Source: Aquilaria yunnanensis (lineage: Eukaryota; Streptophyta; Magnoliopsida; Malvales; Thymelaeaceae). From it: a stretch of 64,000 bases of DNA. The stretch lies in the NCBI GenBank assembly GCA_039654915.1, contig CM077597.1:77192001-77256000 (forward strand). Reading direction: 5' to 3'. Below the pieces are notes generated by a model. That model had not been told where the DNA came from and did no database searches. It worked only from the letters and a program-made list of their open reading frames with translations. Each line of letters begins with the position of its first letter. Within the stretch, counting starts at the first letter, position 1. The position numbers were made by a program, and so were the translations under genes. Below, piece after piece: positions 60,601-64,000 of the stretch.

Positions 60601-60981
60601 ACAGAGCCATTGAAAATCACCACAAATGAAGGGAAATACGGCCTAGGCTTCACACCGACAAGACATGACAAAATGAAGGCAATAGCTGAAAAGAGAGAAA
60701 AGAGGATTGCACGATTAACAGGGCATCCTCTCCAGGAAAGAAATCTGGATGTCCCAGAGATCACCGAAACGTTCGTGAATGGTGGTTTGATTTCAAAAAA
60801 TAACAATGAAGGCGCGCTGACCATCAACATCAACAAGTCTTTTGAAAGTCTTTCTATTCAAGCAATCATCAGCAATTCACCTGAAGATGAGGAGCTCATT
60901 CAACCTTGTGGCCCACGGGATGTGCTGAACAATTGGGAGGCGATAGAACTGCCTGTTATAATCGAAAGCTTTCCAAAGTAA
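57691..60981 (+). pseudogene. Gag-protease of Ogre-2 (one stop at codon 55)
   Basis: A single frame of 1096 codons from ATG 57691 (MAEQAEGRLMEMESKIE), broken only by TGA at 57853-57855. Parts: gag core near residues 135-330 (VKYDGTSDPITHI, ALQWYLSQGP, TFKEYAQRWRDLAAQV); an Asn/Pro/Arg-rich linker near 345-375; two CHHC knuckles (C431, H434, H440, C445 and C532, H535, H540, C545); protease active site DNGS at 789-792 (Tat elements commonly have DNGS); a G-patch-like stretch at about 945-990 (RGYSLGLGLGQDLQG). The frame ends 217 bases before the pol ATG; a predicted intron would fuse it to pol. Confidence 0.88.
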
Positions 60982-61167
60982 TCCAATAGTAAAAACCTCC
61001 TAAAGAAAGGTTCAATCAATAGGGTGTAGTCTTTGTTTAAGTGAACCTTTTAGTTATTGCTTTTTATTCCAATAAAGTTGTGATTTATGCACACTATAAA
61101 TAAAGTACCAGTTTGCATCCATCTCATTCTTGCCATTTTCTCTTTTTTTTTTCTCTGAATAATGCAG
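60978..61167 (+). other. Predicted intron between protease and RT
   Basis: Donor CAAA/GTAATCC at 60978, inside the last gag-protease codons; acceptor after the T-rich tract, AATGCAG/ACC at 61167. Removal joins AA to A (one Lys codon) and continues in frame: SFPK then PETLFDDNK, then the pol Met at 61199. Ogre elements are known to have an intron at this place. Splice sites are inferred by eye. Confidence 0.6.
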
Positions 61168-64000
61168 ACCTGAAACTCTCTTTGATGACAATAAAAGAAT
61201 GAACTTTGATAATCCTGTAAACACTACCGACTCGGATGACGAAGATCTTCAAATATCTCCTGAGCTATTAAAAATGATCGAGCGAGATGAAAAAGAAAGA
61301 GCAACAAGTCAAGAACCAACTGAGGCATTTAACTTGGGAGACAGTCAGAATGTAAAAGAAGTCAAGATTGGCACTCTATTCCCTCCTGAAGAAAAAGAAG
61401 AATTAGTCCACTTATTGAAAGAATATGTGGATGTGTTTGCTTGGTCATACCAAGATATGCCTGGCTTAAGCTCAGACATAGTACTACACAAAATACCCTT
61501 GAAACCTGGGGCGAAGCCTGTCAGACAAAAGTTACGAAGATTAAAGCCGGATCTAATCTTAAGAGTGAAAGATGAGATTCGAAAGCTGTGGGATGCAGGA
61601 TTTCTTGGGGTCGCTGAATATACAGAATGGGTGGTTAACATTGTTCCAGTCGAAAAGAAAGAAAGCGGGAAACTAAGAGTTTGTCAGGACTACCGGCCAT
61701 TGAACGAAGCCAGTCCTAAAGATAACTTCCCACTTCCTCACATTGATACACTGGTGGATAATACCGCTGGAAACTTTTATTTTTCCTTCATGGATGGCTT
61801 CTCTAGATACAATCAAATCAAACTTGATCCAGATGATATGATAAAAACTGCCTTTATAACCCTTTGGGGTACCTTCTACTACAAGGTGATGCCTTTTGGG
61901 TTAAAGAATGCTGGTGCTACATATCAAAGAGCCATGGTTGCGTTATTCCATGACATGATGCATAAAGAAATTGAAGTATATGTAGACGACATGATCGCCA
62001 AAACTTTCACTGCTAGGGGGCATCTAAAAGTGCTAAGAAAACTATTCGATAGACTTCGCAAATATCAACTGAAGTTGAATCCTGCCAAATGTATTTTTGG
62101 AGCCTCTTCAGGAAAGTTATTGGGTTTCATTGTCAGCAAGGATGGGATTCGAGTTGACCCCAGTAAAGTCAAAGCAATACAAGAAATGCAACCCCCGAAG
62201 ACTCCAAAACAAGTAAGAAGTTTTCTGGGTAGAATCAACTTCATAGCAAGGTTCATATCACAATTGACGTCCAAATGTGAACCTCTTTTCAAATCATTAA
62301 AGAAGAACAATCCGATCGAGTGGAATAACGAATGCCAAGAAGCATTCGAGAAAATCAAGCAATATCTATCAAATCCACCAGTCTTGATACCACCTCGATC
62401 TGGAGAACCGTTGATTCTATATTTATCCATACAGGATTCTTCATTAGGATCTGTATTGGGTCAACGTGATGAGACAGGCAAGAAGGAGCATGCAATTTAC
62501 TATTTGAGCAAAAAGCTTACCACATATGAAGCTAAATACTCAATAGTAGAAAAGTCCTGTTGTGCCCTGGCATGGGTAGCACACCGACTAAGACACTACA
62601 TGCTCAACAACACCACATTGCTGATCTCCAAGACTGATCCCATTAAATACATTTTTGAGAAACCCGCTTTATCAGGCAGGATCGCAAAATGGCAAATGCT
62701 GTTATCTGAATACGACATACAGTATGTCACCCAAAAGGCTGTAAAAGGAAGTGTAATTGCTGAATATCTGGCTGATAGAGCATTGGATGATTATGAGCCA
62801 ATGAGAATGGACTTTCCTGATGGAGATATAATGACGATAGAATAGGAAGTCTCTGAAGATAATGAAACATGGAAAATGGCATTCGACGGAGCATCTAATG
62901 CTTTGGGACAAGGGATTTGAGCAATACTCATCTCTCCAAACGAAGAACAGTTCCCCCTCACAGCAAAAATTACATTTCCTTGTACCAACAATATAGTAGA
63001 GTATGAGGCATGTGCTATGGGACTCCAAATGGCACTGGATTTGAAAGTGCGAGATCTCCGAGTCTATGGGGATTCCGCATTAGTCATATATCAAATCAAT
63101 GGAGAATGGGAAACAAGGGATTCAAAATTGATCCCTTACCAAAAGCTTATACTAGACTTGACTCGAAAATTTAACAGTATAAGCTTCCATCATCTTCCAA
63201 GGGAAGATAATCAAATTCCAGACGCTTTGGCTACTTTAGCTGCTATGTACAAGATAAGCGACCCCGAACATACTCCTGTGTTCGAAATGAAGATAATAGA
63301 TTCTCCAGCTTATTGCATGAGCATCGAAGAAGAATTGGATGGGAAACCTTGGTATCACGATATCAAGAAATACCTCCAAGAATGAGTATATCCACCAGAA
63401 GCATCAGAAAATGACAAGAAATTTCTACGAAGATTGTCAATGGGTTTTCTTTTAAACTTAGACATACTTTACAAGAAAACCCCAGATTCGATGCTACTTC
63501 GCTGTGTAGATACTCATGAAGCACGAAAAATCATGGAAGAAGTTCATTCTGGAATATGTGGAGCCCATACTAGTGGTCATACCATGGCAAGACAAATAAT
63601 GAGGGCTGGTTACTATTTGCTCACATTGGAAAGTGATTGCATCAATCACGTAAGAAAATGTCACAAATGCCAAATATATGCCAACAAGATCCAAGCTCCA
63701 CCTGCTCCTCTTAATGTAACAGCAATACCTTGGCCTTTTGCCATGTGGGGAATCGATGTCATTGGAGCGATTACCCCTAAAGCTTCCAATGGTCACAAAT
63801 TCATCCTAGTTGCAATTGACTACTTCACTAAATAGGTAGAAGCTGTGTCTTATGCAAACGTAACTCAAAAGGTGGTATGCCGATTCATTAAGAAAGAAAT
63901 CATTTGTCGCTATGGACCGCCAGAGTGTATCATCTCAGACAATGCCACGAACCTGAATAATGCAATGATGCAGACTTTGTGCCGGCAATTCAAAATCAAG
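61168..64000 (+). pseudogene. Pol of Ogre-2: RT, RNase H, archaeal-type RNase H, integrase (four stops, cut by window end)
   Basis: One unshifted frame. RT: LRVCQDYRPLNEAS, FSFMDGFSRYNQIKL and catalytic YVDD at residues 261-264 from the Met at 61199. First RNase H near 400-530 is degenerate (LYLSIQDSSLGSVL). After TAG 62843-62845 the second RNase H follows (FDGASNALGQG; NNIVEYEACAMGL; YGDSALVIYQI; REDNQIPDALA), interrupted by TGA 62918-62920. A second, archaeal-type RNase H is a Tat-lineage trait. TGA at 63383-63385 precedes integrase, which shows HSGICGAHTSGH, CHKC, the first catalytic Asp in WGIDVIGAI, and TAG at 63833-63835 where Trp is expected (YFTK-stop-VEA). The second catalytic Asp is in IISDNATN. 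The frame is still open at the window end. Confidence 0.88.

Larger units (their letters stand above)
55189..64000 (+). mobile_element. Ogre-2: Ogre/Tat-like retrotransposon, internal region, right end off the window
   Basis: Order: primer binding site, leader, ORF1, spacer, gag-protease, short intron, pol with RT, RNase H, a second (archaeal-type) RNase H, and integrase. Extra ORF1, arginine-type primer and the protease-RT intron define Ogre elements. Coding frames are unshifted but hold five stops, so it is inactive but not old. No normal 5' LTR is present: the foldback occupies its place. Confidence 0.88.

Overview
This is nuclear DNA from a flowering plant, most likely a eudicot. It is AT-rich and almost wholly built of nested transposable elements: Ty3/gypsy LTR retrotransposons of the Tat/Ogre and chromovirus types, a LINE, a CACTA transposon, a Stowaway MITE and a TRIM. 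I see no intact ordinary host gene, no rRNA or tRNA gene and no CRISPR array. The species cannot be named from sequence alone.

Left block (1-14679): a young Ogre-like element on the minus strand, called Ogre-1 here. Its 5' LTR is 12220-14679 and its 3' LTR runs off the window at 1-1760; the two LTRs look identical wherever compared. Most of gag-pol is gone, leaving a short gag/protease fusion scar. In its place are long tandem repeat arrays and an unusual cargo on the element's sense strand: three tandem copies of a 182-residue basic zinc-finger protein resembling the cysteine-rich nucleic-acid-binding proteins of carlavirus-like plant viruses, and one intronless LOG-like (cytokinin-activating enzyme family) reading frame. 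Three of the four frames are preceded by a near-identical TATA-box leader, and related short repeats lie between them. One zinc-finger copy is fully open; the other two and the LOG frame each have one premature stop. This captured multi-gene cassette is the most interesting item in the window.

Middle (14680-49102): a pile of chromoviruses. Family B (LTR about 3.3 kb, TGTAATAACC...GGCGTTACA) is present as two damaged LTRs in direct orientation, one solo LTR in each orientation, and one inverted fragment. Family D (LTR about 2.55 kb, TGTGACA...) is present as one full-length but dead element (18538-31862, duplicated target TTGTT) inserted into a B LTR. It was itself interrupted by a solo B LTR in its pol gene. 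There is also a solo D LTR (40074-42605, target TACTC). A TRIM lies at about 34480-34983. The AT-rich spacers at 37285-40073 and 42606-45458 are diverged copies of each other.

Right block (49108-64000): a minus-strand L1-type LINE fragment split by a 1.5 kb CACTA element; a plus-strand Ogre 3' region with tandem repeats; a 370 bp GC-rich foldback that sits exactly where an LTR should be; then the first 8.8 kb of a second Ogre-like element on the plus strand (Ogre-2). Ogre-2 has an arginine-tRNA-type primer binding site, an intact ORF1 (564 aa, DUF7745-like), gag-protease with one stop, a predicted 190 bp intron that restores frame into pol, and pol with four in-frame stops and no frameshift. 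It runs off the right edge inside integrase.
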